The notes below the pieces were generated by a model. That model had not been told where the DNA came from and did not search any database. It saw only the letters and a program-made list of their open reading frames with translations. A program made the position numbers and the translations under genes. DNA of 64,000 bases from NCBI GenBank assembly GCA_000721375.1, contig JOGW01000027.1, positions 1 to 64,000 on the forward strand, in the 5' to 3' direction. Source of the DNA: Streptomyces sp. NRRL B-3428 (lineage in GTDB: Bacteria; Actinomycetota; Actinomycetes; Streptomycetales; Streptomycetaceae). Shown piece by piece: positions 34,689 through 47,242 of this stretch (its first letter is position 1; each line of letters starts with the position of its first letter).

Positions 34689-35530
34689 TGCAGCAGCAGC
34701 CTTTCGAGAGTACGGACGACGAGGTCGGCGAGCAGGCCGAGGAAGGCGTAGACGATCAGGCAGACGACGATCACGTCGGTGCGCAGGAACTCACGGGCCT
34801 GCATCATCAGGAACCCGATGCCGGCGTCGGCGTTGACCTGCTCGGCGAAGACCAGGGCCAGCCAGGCCACCCCGAGCGAGAAACGCAGCCCGGTCATCGC
34901 GCCGGGCAGCGCACCCGGCAGCACGACATGCCGGACGAGGCCCCAGCGGGACAGACCGAGGGACTGTCCGGCCTCGATGAGCTGGGAGTCGACGCCACGG
35001 ATGCCCGCGTAGACATTGAGGTAGAGCGGGAAGGTCACGCCCATCGTGATGATGGCGATCTTCGGCGCCTCACCGATGCCGAACCAGATGATGAACAGCG
35101 GGATCAGACCGACGAACGGCACCGTCCGCAGCATCTGCACACTCGCGTCGACCACGTCCTCGCCGATCCGGAAGAGCCCGGAGACCAGCGCGAGCACCGT
35201 CCCGACCACCGTGCCGAGCAGCAGCCCGAGCGCGACCCGCTGCACCGACACCCCCATCGCGGAGGTGAGCGAACCGTCGGCGATCAGATCGCGGCCGACC
35301 CGGGCGATGGTGCCGGGCGAGGCGAGTGTCTCCGGTGACAACGCGCCTGTGGTGCTGAGGAGTTGCCACAGGGCGAGCAGCAGGACGGGCCCGGTGGTGC
35401 GGCGCAGCCAGCGGGGGGTGCGGGTGCGGTGGGTGCGGGTGGAGGTGAGGGGTTCGAGTTCAGGGAGCTTTCGCTTATCAAGCGATATTTCGGGTGCGCT
35501 GTGTTGAGGCAGTGCATGACTGACGGCCAT
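34661..35530 (-). CDS. ssuC: Aliphatic sulfonate ABC transporter, permease
   Basis: 289 residues with about six helices. The binding-protein-dependent permease (EAA) loop is visible as EAGQSLGLSRWGLVRHVVLPGAL with its conserved Gly. A charged N-terminal tail precedes helix 1 (PVLLLALWQLLS). ATG 35530 follows GGAG at five bases. It is the first structural gene of the operon, downstream of a short leader peptide. Confidence 0.94.
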   Translation of the reverse strand: MAVSHALPQHSAPEISLDKRKLPELEPLTSTRTHRTRTPRWLRRTTGPVLLLALWQLLSTTGALSPETLASPGTIARVGRDLIADGSLTSAMGVSVQRVALGLLLGTVVGTVLALVSGLFRIGEDVVDASVQMLRTVPFVGLIPLFIIWFGIGEAPKIAIITMGVTFPLYLNVYAGIRGVDSQLIEAGQSLGLSRWGLVRHVVLPGALPGAMTGLRFSLGVAWLALVFAEQVNADAGIGFLMMQAREFLRTDVIVVCLIVYAFLGLLADLVVRTLERLLLQWRPTFTGQ

Positions 35531-35706
35531 GGGGACTCCAGGCGTATCGAAGGCAGCGGGAAACACGCCTCGGCCGCGGCACACGGAAATCGTTGTGCCG
35601 GAATTCAAAGGGGCGACAAAGAGACGTGCGGGAAGGCGCCTGAAACGGCAGGCGAAGAGCTGCGCAAAGGGCGCGGAAGCTCAGCCGGAAAAGTTACGAG
35701 AGGGCG

Positions 35707-35790
35707 TCAGCAGCCGCGGCGACACGCGGCGGAGGCCACCCGCAGCAGGTCGATGTGACCGCGCGTGGTGAGCATGACTGAACGCAACAT
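35707..35790 (-). CDS. Cysteine-containing leader peptide of the ssu operon
   Basis: A 27-codon ORF, ATG 35790 to TGA 35707. It contains MLTTRGHIDLLRVASA and ends AACRRGC. Streptomyces sulfur-assimilation operons often carry such a short upstream ORF with a conserved His-x-Asp-Leu-x-Arg ... Ser-Ala-x-Cys pattern (annotated as putative leader peptide, recalled). Cysteine codons near its end suggest that cysteine availability, through ribosome stalling, adjusts expression of ssuCBAD. The 176-base gap to ssuC leaves room for an attenuator. The ribosome site is weak and an internal ATG at 35775 is an alternative start. Confidence 0.75.
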   Translation of the reverse strand: MLRSVMLTTRGHIDLLRVASAACRRGC

Positions 35791-36065
35791 GTCGCCGAAC
35801 GTAGCGAGTTGATCCTTCTGCGGTCAATCACCGTCTCGCTCCGCGGACATCCACGGAAGATCACCGGCCGTTCGCTCGCATATCGCCTGGTTCATCCCCG
35901 GTGGCGTATGGCGGAAGTACGCCATGGTCCGTACCCGCCACGGAGTGCTCTCCTCAAACAGCCGTCCCATACGTAATGCTGAGCGGTCATTCGGCACCGG
36001 ATTCCGGTATCGGATCACGCAGCGAATTTCACCCTCTCCTGCCCGTCTTTCACACAGGGACGCAG

Positions 36066-39000
36066 ATGACGCTCGAATCCCCGCGCGCACCCCGAACGGG
36101 TGCCAGACGCGCGGCTCGAATAGCCGTGGCGGCAGGGCTTGTTGCGGCGCTCGGCGCCGCAGGGCCCGTACCCGCTTTCTCCGCCGATCCGGGCGGTGAG
36201 CCCTCACCCGCGAAGTCCGCAGCCGAGAAGCTCGGTTCGGACGACGCCAAGCTGCTCGCCCAGGCGGAGGCCGAAGGCGAGAAGACAGTCACCGTCATGG
36301 TGGCCACCACCCAAGGGGCGACCGAGCAGGCCGCCGAGACCTTCGACGAGGTCAAGGGCGGCATCGTCGGCCAGCGCAACGACAAGCTCGGCTATGTCCG
36401 CGCGACGGTTCCCACCGCGATCGCCAAGGCCACCATCGACAAGGCCGCCGCGCTCTCCTCGGTCAAGGGCATCGATCTGCTCCAGGAGATCAAGCTCGAA
36501 GACCCGACGCCGGACGGCAGCGCCGCCAAGGGCGCCGACAGCAAGGGCGGCACGGCCCCGGGTTCGTACCCGGCGCCCGGCAAGAACACGCCCGCGAAGA
36601 ACCCGTACAACCCGTCCTTCGAGACGGGCGCGGTGGACTTCGTGCAGGACCACCCGAAGGCCGACGGCCGCGGTGTGACCATCGGCATCCTCGACTCGGG
36701 TGTCGACCTCGGCCACCCGGCGCTGCAGAAGACCACCACCGGTGAGCGCAAGATCGTCGACTGGGTCACTGCGACCGACCCGGTCATCGACGGTGACGCC
36801 ACCTGGCGGCGGATGAACGCGGTCGCCCCGGTGGCCGGCCCGACGTTCACCTTCGACGGAAAGACCTGGACCGCCCCCTCGGGCAGCTACCAGGTGCAGT
36901 ACTTCCGCGAGTCGGCCTCCACCGGCGGCGACGCGAACGGCGACTTGAACCGTGACGGCGACACCACCGACATCTGGGGCATCCTGTACGACGCCGCCGC
37001 GGGTACGGTCCGGGTCGACCTGAACGACAACAAGGACTTCACCGACGACGTGGCCATGAAGCCGTACAAGGACGGTTTCCAGGTCGGCTACTTCGGCACG
37101 GACAACCCGGCGACCGATGTCGTCGAGCGCGTCCCGTTCGTGGCGGAGATCCGCAAGGACGTCGTCTACAACGCGGCCGGCGCCAAGTCCGACTTCGTCA
37201 ACATCGGCATCATCGAGTCCGAGCACGGCACGCACGTCGCCGGTATCACCGCCGCCAACTCGCTGTTCGGCGGCAAGATGAACGGTGCGGCGCCCGGCGC
37301 CAAGATCGTGTCGTCCAGGGCCTGTTCGTGGGGCGGCGGCTGCACCAACGTCGCGCTCACCGAGGGCATGATCGACCTCGTCACCAAGCGCGGCGTGGAC
37401 ATCGTCAACATGTCGATCGGCGGTCTGCCGCCGCTGAACGACGGCAACAACGCGCGTTCCGTGCTCTACACGCGCCTCATCGACGAGTTCGGCGTCCAGC
37501 TGGTGATCTCGGCCGGCAACAGCGGCCCGGGCACCAACACCATCGGCGACCCCTCGCTCGCCGACAAGGTGATCTCGGTCGGCGCGACCATCTCCAAGGA
37601 GACCTGGGCCGCCAACTACGGCTCGGGCGTGGAGAAGAAGTACGCCATGATGCCGTTCTCCTCGCGCGGTCCGCGTGAGGACGGCGGCTTCACGCCGACG
37701 CTGTCGGCGCCGGGTGCGTCGATCAACACCACGCAGACCTGGTTCCCGGGCAGCCCGGTGGCCGAGGCGGGCTACACCCTGCCGGCCGGCTACTCGATGC
37801 TGCAGGGCACCTCGATGGCCTCCCCGCAGGCCGCGGGCGCCTCGGCGCTGCTGATCTCCGCCGCGAAGCAGAAGAAGATCGCGCTCTCGCCGCTCACGCT
37901 GCGCACCGCGCTCACCTCGACCGCCAACCACATCCCCGGCGTCAAGGCGCACGAGGAAGGCGCGGGCCTCATCGACATCGAGGACGCGTGGGACGCCATC
38001 GAGGACGGTGCGACCGCGCACGGCTACACGGTCTCGGCGCCGGTCGACACCGCGATCGACGACTTCCTGGCCACGCCCGGCTTCGGCACCGGTCTCTACG
38101 ACCGTGAGGGCGGCCTGAAGGTCGGCGAGAAGAAGACGTACGACATCAAGATCACGCGTACGTCGGGTTCGTCGAAGTCGGTCCGGCACGAGCTGGACTT
38201 CGAGAACAACGACGGCACCTTCCGGATCCTGGGCGACGACGACATCTCGCTGCCGCTCAACCAGCCGGTGACCGTCAAGGTCCAGGCGCGCGCCGGTTCC
38301 GCAGGGATCCACAGCGCGATCCTGGAGCTGGACGACGAGCGCACCGAGGGCGTCGACAAGCAGATCATGACGACCGTGGTCGCCTCGGCCGTGCTCGCCA
38401 AGCCCTCGTACGCCTTCAAGGCCTCGGGCTCGGTGCAGCGCAACAGCCACAAGTCGTACTTCGTGACGGTCCCCGCGGGTGCCAAGACCTTCGAGGTCGC
38501 GCTCGGCGGTCTGGCGGCCGGCTCGCAGACCCGCTTCATCTCGATCCACCCGTACGGTGTCCCGGTCGACCCGACCGGCACGCCGAACTGCTACCCGAAC
38601 TACAACAACCCGGCCAACACCTGCCGCCCCGACCTGCGTTCGTACGCGAACCCGCAGCCGGGTGTCTGGGAGATCGAGGTCGAGTCCCGTCGTACGTCGC
38701 CGCTCCTGGACAACCCGTACCAGCTGACGGCGAGCGCGCTCGGTGTCACCTTCGACCCGGCGGTGCAGACGGTCGCCGAGGCGAAGATCGGTACGCCGAC
38801 GGCGGTGGACTGGAATGTCACCAACGAGTTCGGTCCCATCACCGGCGGCAAGCTCGCGGGTGGTTCGCTCGGTTCGTCGAAGCAGGCGCGTCCGACGATC
38901 GCGCACCACGAGTCGCAGCAGTACACGCTGACCGTTCCGGCCGGTGCCGAGCGGCTCGACGTGGCGATCGGCAACACCGCCGACAAGGGTGCCGACCTGG

Positions 39001-39383
39001 ACCTGAGCGTGTACCGGATCGTCAACGGCACGCCCACGCTGGTCGGTTCCGCGGCGGACGGCGACTCGGAGGAGGCCGTCTCGCTCTCCAAGCCGGCCGC
39101 CGGTGAGTACCTCGCGGTCGTGGACGGCTATGACGTCCCGGCCGGCACGACGGCGTTCGACTACCTCGACCTGTACTTCGCGCCTTCGCTCGGCGAGGTC
39201 AAGGTCGACGGTGCCGGCTCGGTCGACCTGGCGCAGGGCGCGTCCGCGAAGGTCTCCGCGCAGGTCGTGGTGGCCGGTGCGGCGCCCGAGGGCCGTCAGT
39301 TCTTCGGCGAGGTCCGCCTCCTGAACGGCAAGGGCACGGCTGCCGGTGCGGGCAGCGTGCGCATCGAGAAGGTCATTCCGTAG
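36066..39383 (+). CDS. Secreted S8 (subtilisin-family) serine peptidase
   Basis: 1105 residues. A signal peptide (RAARIAVAAGLVAALGAAG ... AFSA) precedes a prodomain-like region to about 190. The catalytic triad is Asp210 (GILDSGVD), His387 (EHGTHVAGI) and Ser583 (GTSMASP); AGNSGPGT carries the oxyanion Asn. The 177-residue Asp-His spacing indicates a large insertion, reminiscent of tripeptidyl-peptidase II-like subtilases. Beta-rich C-terminal domains extend to the end. ATG 36066 follows GGGACGC. Likely an extracellular protease or peptidase for nutrition. Confidence 0.94.
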   Translation: MTLESPRAPRTGARRAARIAVAAGLVAALGAAGPVPAFSADPGGEPSPAKSAAEKLGSDDAKLLAQAEAEGEKTVTVMVATTQGATEQAAETFDEVKGGIVGQRNDKLGYVRATVPTAIAKATIDKAAALSSVKGIDLLQEIKLEDPTPDGSAAKGADSKGGTAPGSYPAPGKNTPAKNPYNPSFETGAVDFVQDHPKADGRGVTIGILDSGVDLGHPALQKTTTGERKIVDWVTATDPVIDGDATWRRMNAVAPVAGPTFTFDGKTWTAPSGSYQVQYFRESASTGGDANGDLNRDGDTTDIWGILYDAAAGTVRVDLNDNKDFTDDVAMKPYKDGFQVGYFGTDNPATDVVERVPFVAEIRKDVVYNAAGAKSDFVNIGIIESEHGTHVAGITAANSLFGGKMNGAAPGAKIVSSRACSWGGGCTNVALTEGMIDLVTKRGVDIVNMSIGGLPPLNDGNNARSVLYTRLIDEFGVQLVISAGNSGPGTNTIGDPSLADKVISVGATISKETWAANYGSGVEKKYAMMPFSSRGPREDGGFTPTLSAPGASINTTQTWFPGSPVAEAGYTLPAGYSMLQGTSMASPQAAGASALLISAAKQKKIALSPLTLRTALTSTANHIPGVKAHEEGAGLIDIEDAWDAIEDGATAHGYTVSAPVDTAIDDFLATPGFGTGLYDREGGLKVGEKKTYDIKITRTSGSSKSVRHELDFENNDGTFRILGDDDISLPLNQPVTVKVQARAGSAGIHSAILELDDERTEGVDKQIMTTVVASAVLAKPSYAFKASGSVQRNSHKSYFVTVPAGAKTFEVALGGLAAGSQTRFISIHPYGVPVDPTGTPNCYPNYNNPANTCRPDLRSYANPQPGVWEIEVESRRTSPLLDNPYQLTASALGVTFDPAVQTVAEAKIGTPTAVDWNVTNEFGPITGGKLAGGSLGSSKQARPTIAHHESQQYTLTVPAGAERLDVAIGNTADKGADLDLSVYRIVNGTPTLVGSAADGDSEEAVSLSKPAAGEYLAVVDGYDVPAGTTAFDYLDLYFAPSLGEVKVDGAGSVDLAQGASAKVSAQVVVAGAAPEGRQFFGEVRLLNGKGTAAGAGSVRIEKVIP

Positions 39384-39408
39384 GGATCACCTCTCGGATA
39401 CGAACAAG

Positions 39409-39439
39409 GGGCGGGCGTCCGGTTTCCGGGCGCCCGCCC
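39409..39439. terminator. 14-bp hairpin terminator between convergent genes
   Basis: GGGCGGGCGTCCGG and CCGGGCGCCCGCCC pair with one T-G wobble around a TTT loop. It serves the subtilase gene and the opposing gene ending at 39451. Confidence 0.85.
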
Positions 39440-39450
39440 TGTCGTACCGG

Positions 39451-40299
39451 CTAAGGAGCCTGCTCCTTCAGGGGCACCGGGCAGTCCAGCGACCTGGACT
39501 CCGGGAGCGCCGCGAGGAGTTCGGGGAGTGCCTCGCTCACGGCCCGACCCGTCTGCACGCCGTAGCCGTCCTCCGCGTGCCGGTAGACGCTGATCAGGAC
39601 GAGCTCGCCGGTCTCGATGTCCGAGGCGTCCGAAACCGGCAGCGCGACCGTGGTCCTCGGCTGTGCGCTCGTCGGCTGCTCGGGCCGGTACCAGCGGTCG
39701 ACCGCGACGGTGACACCCACCCTGCCGTCCTCGCGCGGGACGAGCGCGGCGACCTTGCCCTCGACGAGGATCTTCGTGCAGGCGATCTCCTCGGCCCGGC
39801 TGTACGGCACCTGGTCCTTGGCGGCGCCGGAGCTCGGCGCGCGGGACGCGGATTCGCTCCCGTCCCCCTTTTGGTCACTTGAACGGTCCTCGTCCGAGAA
39901 GGCGGGCGCACCGGCCTTGCCGGCGTCCGCGTCGTTCGCCCCGCCGCCGAACCCGTTGTTCGCGCCCGCCCAGAACAGCCAGCCGACCGCGGAGAAGGCA
40001 CAGGCGACCGCGGCCACCCGTACGGAGACGGTGAACAGCCGGCGCCCGCGCACCCGCGCGGGCCGCACCGGCAGCGGATCCTTGGCGGGCTCGCGTTCCG
40101 CGACCGGTTCCGCGGCGAGCTCGTCGCCCAACTCCCGTAGCACGAAGCGCAGTTGATCGAGATCGTCGAGAGCGGCCCGGTAGCCGGGCCCGGCCGCGAC
40201 CTCGTCCGGTACGCCCTCGCCGACGATCGCCGCCATCAGCACGTCGTCCGGGTCGTACGCATCGGCCTCGAAGACTTCCTCTCCGGAGTTGCCGGCCAC
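39451..40299 (-). CDS. Membrane partner of the sigma factor, probable anti-sigma factor
   Basis: 282 residues. An acidic N-terminal cytoplasmic part (FEADAYDPDDVLMAAI) precedes one membrane helix (about residues 95-115, VAAVACAFSAVGWLFWAG) and an external domain of unknown fold. It begins one base after the sigma-factor stop, so the two are co-expressed. The zinc-binding His-x3-Cys-x2-Cys motif of common anti-sigma factors is absent, so the call rests on position and topology. GTG 40299 is the start best placed for coupling. Confidence 0.7.
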   Translation of the reverse strand: MAGNSGEEVFEADAYDPDDVLMAAIVGEGVPDEVAAGPGYRAALDDLDQLRFVLRELGDELAAEPVAEREPAKDPLPVRPARVRGRRLFTVSVRVAAVACAFSAVGWLFWAGANNGFGGGANDADAGKAGAPAFSDEDRSSDQKGDGSESASRAPSSGAAKDQVPYSRAEEIACTKILVEGKVAALVPREDGRVGVTVAVDRWYRPEQPTSAQPRTTVALPVSDASDIETGELVLISVYRHAEDGYGVQTGRAVSEALPELLAALPESRSLDCPVPLKEQAP

Positions 40300-40300
40300 G

Positions 40301-40843
40301 TCACACCACCTCGCCCTCGTGCAGCCGTGCGCGCAAGGCCCGCACCGCCCCGTGCAGCCTGCTCTTGACCGTGCCCTCGGGGACTCCGAGCCGCTCCGCG
40401 ATCCCGCGTACGGACAGATCCGCGTAGAACCGCAGCACAACCACCTGCCGCTGGGTGTCGGTCAGTTCGTCGAGCCCCTTGGCGACGGCCATCGAGAGCA
40501 CCTTGGACTCCTCGACCGCATGGCTCTCCACGCGCAGCGAGGCAAGGCGCTCCCCCAGGCGCTCCTGCCTGCGCCGCCCGCGGTGGTAGTCCATCGCCCA
40601 GTTGGAGGCGACGACGGCCGCCCATGCGGAGACGTCACGCGGTGCCTCGCGGCCGTCCGCCGCCCGTTCGAGCAGTTTCAGGCGTACCTGCTGCACTCCG
40701 TCCGGCAGTTCGGACGCGGGTACTCCGCCGAGCGCGAGTACCGCCCGGACCCGGCTCACCTGAGCCGGGTCCAGGGGGTCCTGCGGATCCACCCTCTCCG
40801 CGTCCCGCCCGCGCCGAAGCGTCCCTCTGCGCAGCAACCCCAC
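40301..40843 (-). CDS. Sigma-70 family (SigE-like) RNA polymerase sigma factor
   Basis: About 180 residues, with an ECF-type layout: region 2 (LPDGVQQVRLKLLERA ... AWAAVVASNWAMDYHRGRRR) and region 4 (LTDTQRQVVVLRFYADLSVR ... PEGTVKSRLHGAVRAL). There is no extra C-terminal domain. Start is GTG 40843 or TTG 40837; GAGGGAGGGG sits just upstream and fits the TTG spacing better. It is divergent from the TerD-repeat gene, separated by 304 bases, and followed by a membrane protein that probably restrains it. Confidence 0.88.
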   Translation of the reverse strand: MGLLRRGTLRRGRDAERVDPQDPLDPAQVSRVRAVLALGGVPASELPDGVQQVRLKLLERAADGREAPRDVSAWAAVVASNWAMDYHRGRRRQERLGERLASLRVESHAVEESKVLSMAVAKGLDELTDTQRQVVVLRFYADLSVRGIAERLGVPEGTVKSRLHGAVRALRARLHEGEVV

Positions 40844-41147
40844 CCCTCCCTCACCCTCTTTCGCCCTTACGACGTGGGGGCGGCCCGTAACGTTCGGCCG
40901 CCGGTGGAGGAAGTTTCCAGGCCTCGGTGGGCTCAGTGAAGAGTGGGCCGGTAAATGAGCTCCTGAATGTGACCGTCGAGTCTGCGGTCTTGAGCCGGAC
41001 GACGGCTTCGACACCGTCACCGTTCGGCGGTGATCATCCGGTGTCCGGATCTGTCATAGCCTCTCCCCCGTTTCGCCCCTTGTGCTTACGAACGCAAATA
41101 TCGAACTACTCGTCGACTCACGGGAGTTGAACTGCAACTATGAGCCC
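40844..41147. other. 304-bp divergent promoter region (sigma factor / TerD gene)
   Basis: No gene is visible. It must hold the promoters for the sigma factor (leftward) and the TerD-repeat gene (rightward). I could not identify a repeated -35/-10 pair that would mark autoregulation by this sigma factor. Confidence 0.6.
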
Positions 41148-43250
41148 ATGACGCACATGATCAAGGGCGCCAACGTGCCGGTGCCCACCGAGCTGCTCCG
41201 GGTGGCCATCAGCCGCCTCGCGCAGTCCGGCGCTCCTGCCGTGGACGCCTCCGCCCTGCTGCTCGACGCGGCGGGCAGGGTGCGCGGCGACGCCGACCTC
41301 GTCTTCTACAACCAGCCCCAGCACCCCTCGGGCGCGGTACGGCATCTGGGGGCGACCGAAGGCGGCGGTCAGGTCGCGCAGTGGCTCGAGCTGGACCTCG
41401 GGCGGATCGAGCCGGTCGTCCAGCGTGTGGTGGTCGCGGCGTCCTGCGAGGGCGACACGTTCGGCGCGGTGCCGGGGCTGTACGTCCAGGCCGTGAGCGC
41501 CGCGTCAGGTGCGGCGGTCGCGCACTACTCCGTGGTGGACGCGGCGGCCGAAACCGCCTTCGTGCTCGGGGAGTTCTACCGGCGCGACGGCGCCTGGAAG
41601 TTCCGCGCGGTCGGGCAGGGCTGGGCGACGGGGCTCGCCGGACTCGCCACGGACTTCGGGATCGTGGTGGACGGAGCGGCGCCTGCACCTGCGCCGGTTC
41701 CTGCCCCTGCCCCTGCCCCTGCATACGCAGCACCTGCGCATGCAGCACCTGCGTACGCAGCACCCACCTACGCAGCACCCGCGTACGTCCCGCAGGACGC
41801 CCGCCCCCAGGTGCCGGCGCAGGCCGCCGCTCCCCAGGACGCCCGGCCCGTCACCTTCGGTCCCGAGTTCCCCGTGCACGTCCAGCGCGGGCACGGGCAG
41901 GGGGTCGTCTCGGTGGACGGGCTGCCCGAAGGGCCGGTGCTCGTCGAGCTGTGGCACCAGGGCGACGGCTACACCTGCGTCTACACGCTCAACAAGCGCA
42001 ACAAGGACGACGACCTCCTGTTCAACACCACCCTGGAGGACCTGCGCGGCAGCGCCGCCGTCCACCACAAGGGCAACCGCCCGCTGCGCCTGCGGGTCGA
42101 CGCGGACAACGCCTGGACCGTGCAGGTACATCCGATATCGGCGGCCCGCGACCTCGGCGACGGGCTGCAGGGCCGCGGCCCCGAGGTCGTCGTGTACCGC
42201 GGCCGCCTCGCCGACCTCGACGTGAGCTTCAGCGGCGACGAGGACGGGAACGACGAGGGCGGCTCCATGGTCATCTACACGGCGCCGCCCGGCACCGTGC
42301 ACGAGGACAAGCGCGATCTGCTCATGTACGAGATCGGCCGTCTGAACCAGACCTTCCCGCTGGCCGAGGGCCCGCTCATCCTGCTCATCGAGTCGGACGG
42401 CTCCTGGTCGCTCAGGGTGCGGCCCGTCCCCGTACCCGATCCCGTCGTCTCCCAGCAGACGGGGGTGTACGAGGGGCGCGGCAAGCAGACGGTGACGCTC
42501 GTCAACCCGAACCCGGGCCGCCCGTGCCTGCTCGAGTACACGATCGTGTCCGACAGCTCCTGGGGGTACCGCACGGAGCTGCTCGACGAGTACGACGAGG
42601 CCGAGCTGTTCATCGAGGGCTCACAGGACGGGGACACCGGGCGGCTCGTCTTCTTCCGCGAGGGCCAGGCCGAGCTGCGGCTGCGGATCGACCAGGCGGA
42701 GGACTGGAGCCTGCGTCTGGTACCGCTGGAGCACGCGGCACCGCTGCAGGGGCCGGTCGACGGCGTGGGCCGCGCGGTCTTCCGGCACACCGGTGCGCCG
42801 CTGATGCTCACGCTGGAACGACGCTCCAAGGACGACCACCCTCTGGTCGCGAACGCAATCCAGCTCGGCGGACGGATGGCGATCACCGCGCAGGCCGGCA
42901 ACGGCCGACGGCCCGTGACCGGTCCTGTCTGGGTGCAGTCCGGCGAGTGCTACGTGAGTGTGCGCGCCCAGGCCGAGACCGCCTGGCGCCTCACACCGTC
43001 GCCGGCCCAGTCGGCGGAGTCCTTCGACCGCAAGATCGAGGGCCGTGGCTACACCCTCGTGTACTACGCGGGACCTGAGATGGATCTGGTTTTCAAGGGG
43101 GACGGCGGCGTGATCGGCGCGGTCTGGGCGCTGGACGCGGCGTTCGAGCCGGTGACCCGGCTCCAGGTGGGCCCCGGGAAGTTCCGGGCGAGCCCCGGTT
43201 TCCTCCAGGTCCGGATCTCGGGCAAGTGGGAGCTGTCCGTACAGCCGTGA
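41148..43250 (+). CDS. TerD-domain protein with five C-terminal beta repeats
   Basis: 700 residues, cytosolic. The N-terminal TerD-type domain (residues 4-180) starts MIKGANVPVPTELLRVAISR and includes DADLVFYNQPQHPSGAVRHL, where acidic residues bind calcium in known TerD proteins. A Pro/Ala linker (about 185-235) follows. The rest is built of five modules of about 85-100 residues, each ending in a Trp motif: AWTVQVHP, SWSLRVRP, DWSLRLVP, AWRLTPSP and KWELSVQP (near 322, 419, 518, 611 and 695). Each of the last four opens with a GRG or GVG turn. The modules are unassigned. TerD proteins link to tellurite and stress resistance. Confidence 0.85.
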   Translation: MTHMIKGANVPVPTELLRVAISRLAQSGAPAVDASALLLDAAGRVRGDADLVFYNQPQHPSGAVRHLGATEGGGQVAQWLELDLGRIEPVVQRVVVAASCEGDTFGAVPGLYVQAVSAASGAAVAHYSVVDAAAETAFVLGEFYRRDGAWKFRAVGQGWATGLAGLATDFGIVVDGAAPAPAPVPAPAPAPAYAAPAHAAPAYAAPTYAAPAYVPQDARPQVPAQAAAPQDARPVTFGPEFPVHVQRGHGQGVVSVDGLPEGPVLVELWHQGDGYTCVYTLNKRNKDDDLLFNTTLEDLRGSAAVHHKGNRPLRLRVDADNAWTVQVHPISAARDLGDGLQGRGPEVVVYRGRLADLDVSFSGDEDGNDEGGSMVIYTAPPGTVHEDKRDLLMYEIGRLNQTFPLAEGPLILLIESDGSWSLRVRPVPVPDPVVSQQTGVYEGRGKQTVTLVNPNPGRPCLLEYTIVSDSSWGYRTELLDEYDEAELFIEGSQDGDTGRLVFFREGQAELRLRIDQAEDWSLRLVPLEHAAPLQGPVDGVGRAVFRHTGAPLMLTLERRSKDDHPLVANAIQLGGRMAITAQAGNGRRPVTGPVWVQSGECYVSVRAQAETAWRLTPSPAQSAESFDRKIEGRGYTLVYYAGPEMDLVFKGDGGVIGAVWALDAAFEPVTRLQVGPGKFRASPGFLQVRISGKWELSVQP

Positions 43251-43357
43251 GGTCTCGTCCGGCGGCATGGCGTCGCGAGGGGGCGGGCCGCACGTCCGGC
43301 CCGTGTCTCGCTCCCTGGGCAATCGATTGGACACGAGTGCCCCACGTCACCGCATGA

Positions 43358-44437
<1,080 letters not shown>

Positions 44438-44448
44438 GGCTCCCGGAA

Positions 44449-44478
44449 GGGGCGGTCACCCGGCGTGGTGACCGCCCC
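44449..44478 (+). terminator. 12-bp hairpin terminator after asd
   Basis: GGGGCGGTCACC and GGTGACCGCCCC around CGGCGT, then CTTTCG; it starts 11 bases after the asd stop. Confidence 0.87.
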
Positions 44479-44560
44479 TTTCGCGTACGGCGATATCGCG
44501 GTGACCGGCCCGGACGCACGTGGAAGTATGGGCCGAAACAGCTGATACCGAGGAGACCGC

Positions 44561-47137
<2,577 letters not shown>

Positions 47138-47152
47138 CCCGACAGGCCAGGA

Positions 47153-47229
47153 AACACAGCACCGCCCGGAGCAAGCAGCACGAAGCAGCACCGCCCGGAC
47201 CCTCAAGAGGGCCCGGGCGGTGCTGTGTT
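47153..47229 (+). terminator. Terminator with two alternative left arms after pepN copy 2
   Basis: The right arm 47213-47229 (CCGGGCGGTGCTGTGTT) can pair over 17 bases with 47153-47169, or over 13 bases plus a CCCT/AGGG extension with the nearer copy at 47186-47198. The nearer pairing forms a compact hairpin with loop CAAG. Confidence 0.8.
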
Positions 47230-47242
47230 CAGGCGTGGTGCG

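Noticed and set aside
36204..38909. 901-codon minus-strand open frame under the subtilase
   Set aside because: The plus strand has a signal peptide and an intact catalytic triad; the minus frame is Arg/Val/Gly-rich noise.
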